Assembly (NCBI GenBank): GCA_963920635.1
Contig: OY987301.1
Coordinates: 58,410,560 to 58,474,559, forward strand
From: Pseudeuparius sepicola
Taxonomy: Eukaryota; Arthropoda; Insecta; Coleoptera; Anthribidae
DNA: 64,000 nt
Reading direction: 5' to 3'
Of the stretch, positions 10,156 to 21,954 are shown one piece after another. A model generated the notes under the pieces. It had not been told where the DNA came from. It saw only the letters and a program-made list of their open reading frames with translations, and did not search any database. The position numbers and the translations under genes were made by a program. Within the stretch, counting starts at the first letter, position 1; each line of letters opens with the position of its first letter.

Positions 10156-11432
10156 AGAAATTCATAAAAACTAAAGTTACGAGAAAACAGTGAATCGACG
10201 TATAACAGCTGAATTTAGCAAATATTCCGAAATTATCCCTGATTCAAAAATTTCCCATTCCATTTCGCAAAAACTGTATTCGCACACTGTTCTAAGAACT
10301 CATTTAAAGAGAAAGTAACACGGAAAGAACATTTCCTATCGAAATTCACATAAAAACTAAAGTTACGAGAAAACAGTGAATCGACGTATAACCAGCGGAA
10401 TTCAGCAAATACTCCGAAATTATCCCTGAATCAATAATTTCCCATTCAATTTCGCAAAAACTGTGTTCGCACACTGTTATAACGACTCATTTTAAGAGAA
10501 ATAAACAGAAAGTAACACGAAAAGAACATTTCCTATCGAAATTCACAAAAAAACGCAAAAACTGTTTTCACACACTAAGAGAAATAGACGGAAAGAAACC
10601 CGAAAAGAACATTTCCTATCGTAATTCACATAAAAACTAAAGTTACGAGAATTTGAATCGACGTATAACCAGCGGAATTTAGCAAATACTCCGAAATTAT
10701 CCCTGATTCAATAATTTCCCATTCTACTTTTCGCAAAAACTGTGTTCACACATTGTTCTAAGGACTAATTTAAAGAGAAATACCCAGAAAGTAAAACGAA
10801 AAGAACATTTCCTATCGAAATTCATATAAAAACTAAAGTTACGAGCAAACAGAGAATCGACGAAGAACCAGCGTAATTCAGCAAATACTCCGAAATTATC
10901 CCTGATTCAATAATTTCCCTTCAATTTCCCAAAAACTGTGTTCGCACACTGTTCTACTACTAAAATTAAGAGAAATACCCAGAAAGTAACACGGAAAGAA
11001 CATTTCCTATCGAAATTCACACAAAAACTTAAGTTACGAGAAAACAGTGAATCGACGTATAACCAGCGGAATTTAGCATATACTCTGAAATTATCCCTGA
11101 TTCGACAATTTCCCATTCAATTTCGCAAAAACTGTGTTCGCACATTGTTCTAAGGATTCATTTAAAGAGAAATACCCAGAGAGTAACGCGGAAAGAACAT
11201 TTTACGACAAAAACATGAATCGACGTATAACCAGAGGAATTCAGAAAATACTCCGAAATTATCCGTATTTCGATAATTTCCCATCCAATTTCGCAAAAAC
11301 TGTTTTCACACACTATTCTAAGGACTCATTTTAAGAGATATACAGAGAAAGTAACACGAAAAGAACATTTCCTATCGAAAGATACTTCGAAATTATCCCT
11401 GATTCAATAATTACCCATCCAATTTAGCAAAA
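10156..11432 (-). repeat. Satellite A reverse block 10
   Basis: The longest single-strand stretch of the left part, about six and a half reverse monomers, several damaged. Near 10,545-10,555 the sequence jumps from TTCACAAAAAAAC to GCAAAAACTG. Near 11,378 TATCGAAA is fused to GATACTTCG, a deletion of about 73 bp relative to 9,700-9,780. Confidence 0.87.
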
Positions 11433-11895
11433 GAGTATTTGCTGAATTCCGCTGGTTCTACGTCGATTCTCTGTTTGCTCGTAACTTTAGTTTTTAAGTG
11501 AATTTCGATAGGAAATGTTCTTTTCGTGTTACTTTCTGGGTATTTCTCTTTAAATAAGTCCTTAGAACAATGTGTGAACACAGATTTTGCGAAATTGGAT
11601 GGGAAATTATTGAATCACGGATAATTTCGGAGTATTTGCTGAATTCCTCTGGTTATACGTCGATTCTGTTTTCTCGTAACTTTAGTTTATAGTGAATTTC
11701 GATAGGAAATGTTCTTTACGTGTTACTTTCGTGTATTTCTCTTAAAATGAGTCCTTAGAACAGTGTGCGAACACAGTTTTTGCGAAATGGAATGGGAAAT
11801 TTTTGAATCAGGGATAATTTCGGAGTATTTGCTAAATTCTGCTAATTATACATCGATTCACTGTTTTCTCGTAACTTTAGTTTTTATGAATTTCT
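11433..11895 (+). repeat. Satellite A forward block 9
   Basis: About 2.4 forward monomers, entering by the reciprocal J2 and leaving by J1 in its opposite orientation (GAATTTCTACTGTTCTACTA). This last forward block is followed by reverse monomers up to the satellite B boundary. Confidence 0.88.
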
Positions 11896-12300
11896 ACTGT
11901 TCTACTACAAAGGTTAAGAGAAATACACGGAAAGTAACACGAAAAGAATATTTCCTATCGAAATCACGTAAAAACTAAAGGTACGAGAAAACAGAGAATC
12001 GATGTATAACCAGCGGAATTCAGCAAATGCTCCGAAGTTATCCCTGATTCAATAATTCCCCAATCAATTTCGCAAAACTGTTTTCACACACTGTTCTAAG
12101 GACTAATTTTATGAGATATAGACGGAATGTAATACGAAAGGAACACTTCCTATCGAAATTCACAAAAAAACTAGAGAAAACAGAGAATCGACGTAGCGGA
12201 TATCAGCAAATACTTCGAAATTGTCCCTGATTCAATAATCATCCAATCCAATCCATTCAATAATCATCCAATTTCAAATTAACTATTTTCACACACTGTA
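11763..12300 (-). repeat. Inverted higher-order copy in satellite A
   Basis: Read on the minus strand, this stretch reproduces the order found around the J1 at 4,933 and 10,155 and the forward sequence before it. It has the same rare features: TTTTTGAATCAGGG against CCCTGATTCAAAAA, CTAGTTTTTTTGTG against CACAAAAAAACTAG, and the missing base in CGCAAAACTG. A multi-monomer segment was therefore inverted as a unit, together with its J1. Confidence 0.78.
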
Positions 12301-13133
12301 CTAAGGCTCATTTTAAGAGAAATACACAGAAAGTAACAAGAAAAGATCATTTCCTATCGAAATTCACATAAAAACTAAAATCACGAGACGTATAACCAGC
12401 GGAATTTAGCAAATACTCCGAAATTATCCCTGATTCAAAAATTTCCCATTCTATTTCGCAAAAACTGTATTCGCACACTGTTCTAAGAACTCATTTAAAG
12501 AGAAAGTAACACGGAAAGAACATTTCCTATCGAAATTCACATAAAAACTAAAGTTACGAGAAAACAGTGAATCGACGTATAACCAGCGGAATTCAGCAAA
12601 TACTCCGAAATTATCCGTGATTCAATAATTTCCCGTCCAATTTCGCAAAAACTGTGTTCACCCACTGTTCTAAGGACTCATTTCAAGAGAAATACCCAGA
12701 AAGTAACACGGAAAGAACATTTCGTATCGAAATTCACATAAAAACTAAAGTTACGAGAAAACAGAGAATCGACAAAGAACCAGCGGAATTCAGAAAATAC
12801 TCCGAAATTGTCCCTGATTCAATAATTTCCCATTCAATTTCGCAAAAACTGTGTTCGCACACTGTTCTACTACTAAAATTAAGAGAAATACACGGAAAGT
12901 AACACGGAAAAAACATTTCGTATCGAAATTCACAAAAAAACTAGAGTTACGAGAAAACAGAGAATCGACGAAGAACCAGCGGAATTCAGCAAATGCTCCG
13001 AAATTATCCCTGATTCAATAATTTCCCATTCAATTTCGCAAAAACTGTGTTCACACACTCTTCTAAGGACTCATTAAAAGAGAAATACCCAGAAAGTAAC
13101 GCGGAAAAAACATTTCGTATCGAAATTCACATA
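11896..13133 (-). repeat. Satellite A terminal reverse block
   Basis: About six reverse monomers up to the boundary. It includes a small scrambled stretch near 12,236-12,290 where ATCCAATCC and CAATAATCATCC are locally repeated. Near 12,380 CACGAG is joined to ACGTATAACC with the usual intervening 14 bp missing. 12,560-12,900 matches 7,778-8,120 (offset 4,782). The last monomer stops after ATTCACATAA. Confidence 0.9.
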
Positions 13134-13140
13134 AGTGCGC
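13125..13140. other. Sharp boundary between satellite A and satellite B
   Basis: The reverse satellite A monomer reads ...GAAATTCACATAA and continues directly as GTGCGCTGGCCAGG, the start of satellite B. There is no spacer, no target-site duplication and no mobile-element end. AA is shared by both partners (normal A continues with AAAAC; B monomers are preceded by AAAAA), so two to three bases cannot be assigned. Confidence 0.93.
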
Positions 13141-13700
13141 TGGCCAGGCACTCAAAAAGTTTTTAGAAAAGTTTTGAGGGCGGAATCGTTTTGTAGAACT
13201 CAATTTACGTCGCAAAGGAATTTTTTTTCGGAGCATGTCAACATTTTTGAAAACTGAGAAATTTTTTAGAAAAATTTTGAATGCGGAATCGTTTGTAGAA
13301 CTCAATTTACGTCGCATAGGAATTTTCTTTATGAAGCATGTCAATATTTTTGAAAATTAAAAAAGTGCGCTGGCCAGGCACTCAAAAAGTTTTTAGAAAA
13401 ATTTTGAGGGCGGAATCGTTTTGTAGAACTCAATTTACGTCGCAAAGGAATTTTTTTTTGGGAGCATGTCAACATTTTTGAAAATTGAGAAATTTTTTAG
13501 AAAAATTTTGAGGGCGGAATCGTTTTGTAGAACTCAATTTACGTCGCATAGGAATTTTTTTTCGGAGCATGTCAACATTTTTGAAAATTTAGAAATTTTT
13601 TAGAAAAATTTTGAGGGCGGAATCGTTTGTAGAACTCAATTTACGTCGCATAACAATTTTTTTTTTCCGAGCATGTCAACGTTTTTGAAAATTGAAAAAG
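13134..13700 (+). repeat. Satellite B edge zone with shortened monomers
   Basis: Several monomers here lack about 24 bp: GAAAATTGA runs directly into GAAATTTTTTAG, skipping the dyad, with GA as microhomology. Private changes include GAAAACTGAG and GTCAATATTTTTG. Flanking single-copy-like degeneration is not seen; the zone is divergent but still regular. The same short monomers recur inside the array (for example 26,200-26,850). Confidence 0.88.
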
Positions 13701-16700
13701 TGCGCTGGCCAGGCACTTAGAAATTTCTTAGAAAAATTTTGAGGGCGGAATCGTGTTGTAGAACTCAATTTACGTCGCATAGGAATTTTCTTTTCGGAGC
13801 ATGTCAACATTTTTGAAAATTGAAAAGGTGCGCTGGCCAGGCACTTAAAAATTTTATAGAAAAATTTTGCGGGCGGAATCGTGTTGTAGAACTCAATTTA
13901 CGTCGCATAGGAATTTTCTTTTCGGAGCATGTCAACATTTTTGAAAATTAAAAAAGTGCGCTGGCCTGGAACTTAGAAATTTTTTAGAAAAATTTGGAGG
14001 ACGGAATCGTGTGGTAGAACTCAATTTACGTCGCATAGGAATTTTCTTTTCGAAGCATGTCAAAATTTTTGAAAATTAAAAAAGTGCGCTGGCCAGGCAT
14101 TCAGAAATTTTTTAGAAAAATTTTTAGGGCAGAATCGTTTTGTAGAACTCAATTTACGTCGCATAGGAATTTTCTTTTCGGAGCATGTCAACATTTTTGA
14201 AAATTGAAAAGGTGCGCTGGCCAGGCACTTATAAATTTTATAGAAAAATTTTGAGGGCGGAATCGTGTTGTAGAACTCAATTTACGTCGCATAGGAATTT
14301 TCTTTTCGGAGCATGTCAACATTTTTGAAAATTAAAAAAGTGCGCTGGCCTGGAACTTAGAAATTTTTTAGAAAAATTTTGAGGGCGGAATCGTGTTGTA
14401 GAACTCAATTTACGTCGCATAGGAATTTTTTTTTTCGGAGCATGTCAACATTTTTGAAAATTGAAAAAGTGCGCTGGCCAGGTACTTAGATATTTTTTAG
14501 AAAAATTTGGAGCAGCGGAATCGTGTTGTAGAACTCAATTTACGTCGCATAGGATTTTTTTTTTCGGGGCATGTCAACATTTTTGAAAATTGAAAAAGTG
14601 CGCTGGCCAGACACTTAGATATTTTTTAGAAAAATGTTGAGGGTGGAATCGTGTGGTAGAACTCAATTTACGTCGCATAGGAATTTTTTTTTTCGGAGCT
14701 TGTCAACGATTTTGAAAATTGAAAAAGTGCGCTTGCCAGGCACTTAGAAATTTTTTAGAAAAATTTGGAGGCCGATATCGTGTTGTAGGACTCAATTTAC
14801 GTCGCATAGGAATTTTTTTTGGAGCATGTCAACGTTTTTGAAAATTGAAAAAGGGCGCTATCCAGGCCCTCACAAATTTTTTAGAAAAATTTGGAGCGGC
14901 GGAATCTTGTTGTAGAACTCAATTTACGTCGCATAGGAATTTTATTTTGGGAGCATGTCAACATTTTCGAAAATTGAAAAAGTGCGCTGGCCAGGCACTT
15001 GGAAATTTTTTAGAAAAATTTTGAGGGCGGAATCGTGTTGTTGAACTCAATTTACGTCGCATAGGAATTTTTTTGCCTTGCATTCAACATTTTTGAAAAT
15101 TGAAAAAGTGTGCTAACCAGTCACTTAGAAATTTTTTAGAAAAATTTTGAGGGCGGAATCGTGTGGTAGACCTCAATTTACGTCGCATAGGAATTTTCTT
15201 TTCGGAGCATGTCAACATTTTTGAAAATTGAAAAAGTGCGCTGGCCCGGCACTTAGATATTTTTTAGAAAAATGTTGAGGGCGGAATCGTGCGGTAGAAC
15301 TCAATTTACGTCGCATAGGAATTTTTTTTTCGGAGCTTGTCAACGATTTTGAAAATTGAAAAAGTGCGCTTGCCAGGCACTTAGAAATTTTTTAGAAAAA
15401 TTTGCAGGCCGATATCGTGTTGTAGGACTCAATTTACGTCGCATAGGAATTTTTTTTGGAGCATGCCAACGTTTTTGAAAATTGAAAAAGTGCGCTATCC
15501 AGGCCCTCACAAATTTTTTAGAAAAATTTGAAGCGGCGGAATCTTGTTGTAGAACTCAATTTACGTCGCATAGGAATTTTCTTTTGGGAGCATGTCAACA
15601 TTTTCGAAAATTGAAAAAGTGCGCTGGCCAGGCACTTGGAAATTTTTTAGAAAAATTTTGAGGGCGGAATCGTGTTGTAGAACTCAATTTACGTCGCATA
15701 GGAATTTTTTTGCCGAGCATTCAACATTTTTGAAAATTGAAAAAGTGTGCTAACCAGACACTTAGAAATTTTTTAGAAAAATTTTGAGGGCGGAATCGTG
15801 TGGTAGACCTCAATTTACGTCGCATAGGAATTTTCTTTTCGGAGCATGTCAACATTTTTGAAAATTGAAAAAGTGCGCTGGCCAGGCACTTAGAATTTTT
15901 TTAGAAAAAATTGGAAGGCGGAATCGTGTTGTAGAACTCAATTTACGTCGCATAGGAATTTTTTTCGGAGCATATCAACATTTTTGAAAATTGAAAAAGT
16001 GCGCTGGCCAGGCACTTAGAATTTTTTTAGAAAAAATTGGAAGGCGGAATCGTGTTGTAGAACTCAATTTACGTCGCATAGGAATTTTTTTCGGAGCATA
16101 TCAACATTTTTGAAAATTGAAAAAGTGCGCTGGCACTTAGAAATTTCTTAGAAAAATTTTGAGGGCGGAATCGTGTTGTAGAACTCAATTTACGTCGCAT
16201 AGGAATTTTCTTTTCGGAGCATGTCAACATTTTTGAAAATTAAAAAAGTGCGCTGGCCAGGAACTTAGAAATTTTTTTTTTTCGGAGCATGTCAACATTT
16301 TTAAAATTGAAAAAGTGCGCTGGCCAGGCACTTATAAATTTTATAGAAAAATTTTGAAGGCGGAATCGTGTTGTAGAACTCAATTTACGTCGCATAGTAA
16401 TTTTTTATTCGGAGCATGTCAACATTTTTGAAAATTGAAAAAGTGCGCCGGCCAGGCACTTAGAATTTTTTTAGAAAAATTTGGAAGGCGGAATCGTGTT
16501 GTAGGACTCAATTTACGTTGCATAGGAATTTTTATTGGAGCATGTCAAAGTTTTTGAAAATTGAAAAAGTGCGCTAGCCAGGCCCTCACAAATTTTTTAG
16601 AAAAATTTGGAGCAGCGAAATCGTGTTGTAGAACTCAATTTACGTCGCATAGGATTTTTTTTTCGGGGCATGTCAACATTTTTGAAAATTGAAAAAGTGC

Positions 16701-17795
16701 GCTGGCCAGGCCCTCACAAATTTTTTAGAAAAATTTGGAGCGACGGAATCTTGTTGTAGAACTCAATTTACGTCGCATAGGAATTTTTTTTTCGGGGCAT
16801 GACAACTTTTTGAAAATTGAAAAAGTGCGCAGGCCAGGCACTTAGATATTTTTTAGAAAAATGTTGAGGGCGGAATCGTGTGGTAGAACTCAATTTACGT
16901 CGCATAGGAATTTTTTTTTCGGAGCATGTCAACGTTTTTGAAAATTGAAAAAGTGCGCTGGCCCGGCACTTAGAAATATCTTAGAAAAATTTTGAGGGCG
17001 GAATCGGTGGTAGAACTCAATTTACGTCGCATAGGAATTTTTTTTCGGAGCATGTCAACATTTTTGAAAATTGAAAAGGTGCGCTGGCCAGGCACTTATA
17101 AATTTTATAGAAAAATTTTGAAGGCGGAATCGTGTTGTAGAACTCAATTTACGTCGCATAGTAATTTTTTATTCGGAGCATGTCAACATTTTTGAAAATT
17201 GAAAAAGTGCGCTGGCCAGGCACTTAGAATTTTTTTAGAAAAATTTGGAAGGCGGAATCGTGTTGTAGAACTCAATTTACGTCGCATAGTAATTTTTTTT
17301 TCGGAGCATGTCAACATTTTTGAAAATTGAAAAAGTGCGCTGGCCAGGCACTTAGAATTTTTTTAGAAAAATTTGGAAGGCGGAATCGTGTTGTAGAACT
17401 CAATTTACGTCGCATAGGAATTTTTTTCGGAGCATGTCAACATTTTTGAAAATTGAAAAAGTGCGCTGGCACTTAGAAATTTCTTAGAAAAATTTTGAGG
17501 GCGGAATCGTGTTGTAGAACTCAATTTACGTCGCATAGGAATTTTTTTTGGAGCATGTCAAAGTTTTTGAAAATTGAAAAAGTGCGCTAGCCAGGCCCTC
17601 ACAAATTTTTTAGAAAAATTTGGAGCAGCGAAATCGTGTTGTAGAACTCAATTTACGTCGCATAGGATTTTTTTTCGGGGCATGTCAACATTTTTGAAAA
17701 TTGAAAAAGTGCGCTGGCCAGGCCCTCACAAATTTTTTAGAAAAATTTGGAGCGACGGAATCTTGTTGTAGAACTCAATTTACGTCGCATAGGAA
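13700..17795 (+). repeat. Satellite B left mixed zone
   Basis: Many monomer types with only short-range order. A pentamer with the marker GCCGATATCG is repeated at about 14,770 and 15,406 (offset 636-637). A monomer with the private change CATATCAAC is tandemly doubled at 15,971 and 16,097. The run from about 14,450 to 15,000 reappears at about 18,200-18,750 (offset 3,746), marked by CTGGCCAGACACTTAG followed by GGGTGGAATCG. Confidence 0.83.
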
Positions 17796-20098
17796 TTTTT
17801 TTTTTCGGAGCATGTCAACATTTTTGAAAATTGAAAAAGTGCGCTGGCCAGGCACTTAGAATTTTTTTAGAAAAATTTGGAAGGCGGAATCGTGTTGTAG
17901 AACTCAATTTACGTCGCATAGTAATTTTTTATTCGGAGCATGTCAACATTTTTGAAAATTGAAAAAGTGCGCTGGCCAGGCACTTAGAATTTTTTTAGAA
18001 AAATTTGGAAGGCGGAATCGTGTTGTAGAACTCAATTTACGTCGCATAGGAATTTTTTTCGGAGCATGTCAACATTTTTGAAAATTGAAAAAGTGCGCTG
18101 GCACTTAGAAATTTATTAGAAAAATTTTGAGGGCGGAATCGTGTTGTAGAACTCAATTTACGTCGCATAGGAATTTTCTTTTCGGAGCATGTCAACATTT
18201 TTGAAAATTAAAAAAGTGCGCTGGCCTGGTACTTAGATATTTTTTAGAAAAATTTGGAGCAGCGGAATCGTGTTGTAGAACTCAATTTACGTCGCATAGG
18301 ATTTTTTTTTCGAGGCATGTCAACATTTTTGAAAATTGAAAAAGTGCGCTGGCCAGACACTTAGATATTTTTTAGAAAAATGTTGAGGGTGGAATCGTGT
18401 GGTAGAACTCAATTTACGTCGCATAGGAATTTTTTTTTTGGAGCTTGTCAACGATTTTGAAAATTGAAAAAGTGCGCTTGCCAGGCACTTAGAAATTTTT
18501 TAGAAAAATTTGGAGGCCGATATCGTGTTGTAGGACTCAATTTACGTCGCATAGGAATTTTTTTTGGAGCATGTCAACGTTTTTGAAAATTGAAAAAGTG
18601 CGCTATCCAGGCCCTCACAAATTTTTTAGAAAAATTTGGAGCGGCGGAATCTTGTTGTAGAACTCAATTTACGTCGCATAGGAATTTTCTTTTGGGAGCA
18701 TGTCAACATTTTCGAAAATTGAAAAAGTGCGCTGGCCAGGCACTTGGAAATTTTTTAGAAAAATTTTGAGGGCGGAATCGTGTTGTTGAACTCAATTTAC
18801 GTCGCATAGGAATTTTTTTGCCGAGCATTCAACATTTTTGAAAATTGAAAAAGTGTGCTAACCAGTCACTTAGAAATTTTTTAGAAAAATTTTGAGGGCG
18901 GAATCGTGTGATAGACCTCAATTTACGTCGCATAGGAATTTTCTTTTCGGAGCATGTCAACATTTTTGAAAATTGAAAAAGTGCGCTGGCCCGGCACTTA
19001 GATATTTTTTAGAAAAATGTTGAGGGCGGAATCGTGTGGTAGAACTCAATTTACGTCGCATAGGAATTTTTTTTTTCGGAGCTTGTCAACGATTTTGAAA
19101 ATTGAAAAAGTGCGCTTGCCAGGCACTTAGAAATTTTTTAGAAAAATTTGGAGGCCGATATCGTGTTGTAGGACTCAATTTACGTCGCATAGGAATTTTT
19201 TTTGGAGCATGTCAACGTTTTTGAAAATTGAAAAAGTGCGCTATCCAGGCACTTAGATATTTTTTAGAAAAATGTTGAGGGCGGAATCGTGTGGTAGAAC
19301 TCAATTTACGTCGCATAGGAGTTTTCTTTGGGAGCATGTCAACATTTTTGAAAATTGAAAAAGTGCGCTGGCCAGGCACTTGGAAATTTTTTAGAAAAAT
19401 TTTGAGGGCGGAATCGTGTTGTAGAACTCAATTTACGTCGCATAGGAATTTTTTTGCCGAGCATTCAACATTTTTGAAAATTGAAAAAGTGTGCTAACCA
19501 GACACTTAGAAATTTTTTAGAAAAATTTTGAGGGCGGAATCGTGTGGTAGACCTCAATTTACGTCGCATAGGAATTTTTTTCGGAGCATGTCAACATTTT
19601 TGAAAATTGAAAAAGGGCGCTGGCACTTAGAAATTTCTTAGAAAAATTTTGAGGGCGGAATCGTGTTGTAGAACTCAATTTACGTCGCATAGGAATTTTC
19701 TTTTCGGAGCATGTCAACATTTTTGAAAATTAAAAAAGTGCGCTGGCCAGGAACTTAGAAATTTTTTTTTTCGGAGCATGTCAACATTTTTAAAATTGAA
19801 AAAGTGCGCTGGCCAGGCACTTATAAATTTTATAGAAAAATTTTGAAGGCGGAATCGTGTTGTAGAACTCAATTTACGTCGCATAATAATTTTTTATTCG
19901 GAGCATGTCAACATTTTTGAAAATTGAAAAAGTGCGCCGGCCAGGCACTTAGATTTTTTTTAGAAAAATTTGGAAGGCGGAATCGTGTTGTAGGACTCAA
20001 TTTACGTTGCATAGGAATTTTTTTTGGAGCATGTCAACATTTTTGAAAATTGAAAAAGTGCGCTGGCCAGGCCCTCACAAATTTTTTAGAAAAATTTG
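17795..20098 (+). repeat. Higher-order block, partner of 28,790-31,093
   Basis: Matches 28,790-31,093 at offset 10,995, and through it 37,750-40,053 (a further 8,960). Shared private forms include GTGTGCTAACCAG, GTGTGATAGACCTC, GCCGATATCG and CGCATAATAATTTT. The match ends where this copy reads GGAGCAGCG and the partner GGAGCGACGG. Confidence 0.84.
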
Positions 20099-21672
20099 GA
20101 GCAGCGAAATCGTGTTGTAGAACTCAATTTACGTCGCATAGGATTTTTTTTTCGGGGCATGTCAACTTTTTGAAAATTGAAAAAGTGCGCAGGCCAGGCA
20201 CTTAGATATTTTTTAGAAAAATGTTGAGGGCGGAATCGTGTGGTAGAACTCAATTTACGTCGCATAGGAATTTTTTTTTCGGAGCATGTCAACGTTTTTG
20301 AAAATTGAAAAAGTGCGCTGGCCCGGCACTTAGAAATATCTTAGAAAAATTTTGAGGGCGGAATCGTGTGGTAGAACTCAATTTACGTCGCATAGGAATT
20401 TTTTTTTCGGAGCATGTCAACGTTTTTGAAAATTGAAAAAGTGCGCTGGCCCGGCACTTAGAAATATCTTAGAAAAATTTTGAGGGCGGAATCGTGTGGT
20501 AGAACTCAATTTACGTCGCATAGGAATTTTTTTTCGGAGCATGTCAACATTTTTGAAAATTGAAAAGGTGCGCTGGCCAGGCACTTATAAATTTTATAGA
20601 AAAATTTTGAAGGCGGAATCGTGTTGTAGAACTCAATTTACGTCGCATAGTAATTTTTTATTCGGAGCATGTCAACATTTTTGAAAATTGAAAAAGTGCG
20701 CTGGCCAGGCACTTAGAATTTTTTTAGAAAAATTTGGAAGGCGGAATCGTGTTGTAGAACTCAATTTACGTCGCATAGGAATTTTTTTCGGAGCATGTCA
20801 ACATTTTTGAAAATTGAAAAGGTGCGCTGGCCAGGCACTTATAAATTTTATAGAAAAATTTTGAAGGCGGAATCGTGTTGTAGAACTCAATTTACGTCGC
20901 ATAGTAATTTTTTATTCGGAGCATGTCAACATTTTTGAAAATTGAAAAAGTGCGCTGGCCAGGCACTTAGAATTTTTTTAGAAAAATTTGGAAGGCGGAA
21001 TCGTGTTGTAGAACTCAATTTACGTCGCATAGGAATTTTTTTCGGAGCATGTCAACATTTTTGAAAATTGAAAAAGTGCGCTGGCACTTAGAAATTTCTT
21101 AGAAAAATTTTGAGGGCGGAATCGTGTTGTAGAACTCAATTTACGTCGCATAGGAATTTTTTTTGGAGCATGTCAAAGTTTTTGAAAATTGAAAAAGTGC
21201 GCTAGCCAGGCCCTCACAAATTTTTTAGAAAAATTTGGAGCAGCGAAATCGTGTTGTAGAACTCAATTTACGTCGCATAGGATTTTTTTTTCGGGGCATG
21301 TCAACATTTTTGAAAATTGAAAAAGTGCGCTGGCCAGGCCCTCACAAATTTTTTAGAAAAATTTGGAGCGACGGAATCTTGTTGTAGAACTCAATTTACG
21401 TCGCATAGGAATTTTTTTTTGGGGCATGTCAACTTTTTGAAAATTGAAAAAGTGCGCAGGCCAGGCACTTAGATATTTTTTAGAAAAATGTTGAGGGACG
21501 GAATCGTGTGGTAGAACTCAATTTACGTAGCATAGGAATTTTTTTTTCGGAGCATGTCAACGTTTTTGAAAATTGAAAAAGTGCACTGGCCAGGGCACTT
21601 AGAAATTTCTTAGAAAAATTTTGAGGGCGGAATCGTGTTGTAGAACTCAATTTACGTCGCATAGGAATTTTT
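19560..21672 (+). repeat. Higher-order block, partner of 40,852-42,964
   Basis: Offset about 21,292. Best match from 20,060 on, with doubled monomers carrying GGCCCGGCACTTAGAAATAT and the variant ACGTAGCATAGG. Left of 20,060 a few base differences (CATGTCAACAT against CATGTCAAAGT) suggest partial replacement of one copy. Confidence 0.8.
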
Positions 21673-21954
21673 TTCGGAGCATGTCAACATTTTTGAAAAT
21701 TGAAAAAGTGCGCTGGCCAGGCCCTCACAAATTTTTTAGAAAAATTTGGAGCAGCGAAATCGTGTTGTAGAACTCAATTTACGTCGCATAGGATTTTTTT
21801 TTCGGGGCATGTCAACATTTTTGAAAATTGAAAAAGTGCGCTGGCCAGGCACTCACAAATTTTTTAGAAAAATTTGGAGCGACGGAATCTTGTTGTAGAA
21901 CTCAATTTACGTCGCATAGGAATTTTTTTTTCGGGGCATGTCAACTTTTTGAAA

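Larger units (their letters stand above)
1..13133. repeat. Satellite A array, ~197-bp monomer in alternating orientation
   Basis: The forward monomer can be followed through the words CTCGTAACTTTAG, GAATTTCGATAGGAAATG, TTACTTTCCGTGTATTTCTC, CAGTTTTTGCGAAATTG, GAATCAGGGATAATTTCGG and GCTGAATTCCGCTGG. Successive starts at about 2,405, 2,601 and 2,797 give a period of 196-197 bp. There are two main subtypes in the middle of the monomer: one reads ATGAGTCCTTAGAACAG, the other TTTTAGTAGTAGAACAG. The reverse complement of the same words (for example CTAAAGTTACGAG) fills roughly half of the region, so strands alternate in blocks listed separately. An EcoRI site (GAATTC) lies in most monomers. The array runs off the left end of the window. 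Satellite identity is seen directly; a heterochromatic location is inference from this kind of sequence. Confidence 0.97.

Noticed and set aside
12230..12300. Microsatellite or foreign insertion near ATCCAATCC repeats
   Set aside because: Every part matches the reverse satellite A words around CATCCAATTT; it is a small local duplication, not foreign sequence.
13300..13400. Transposon end or target-site duplication at the A/B boundary
   Set aside because: There are no inverted terminal repeats, poly-A tail or duplicated flank; both sides are plain satellite.
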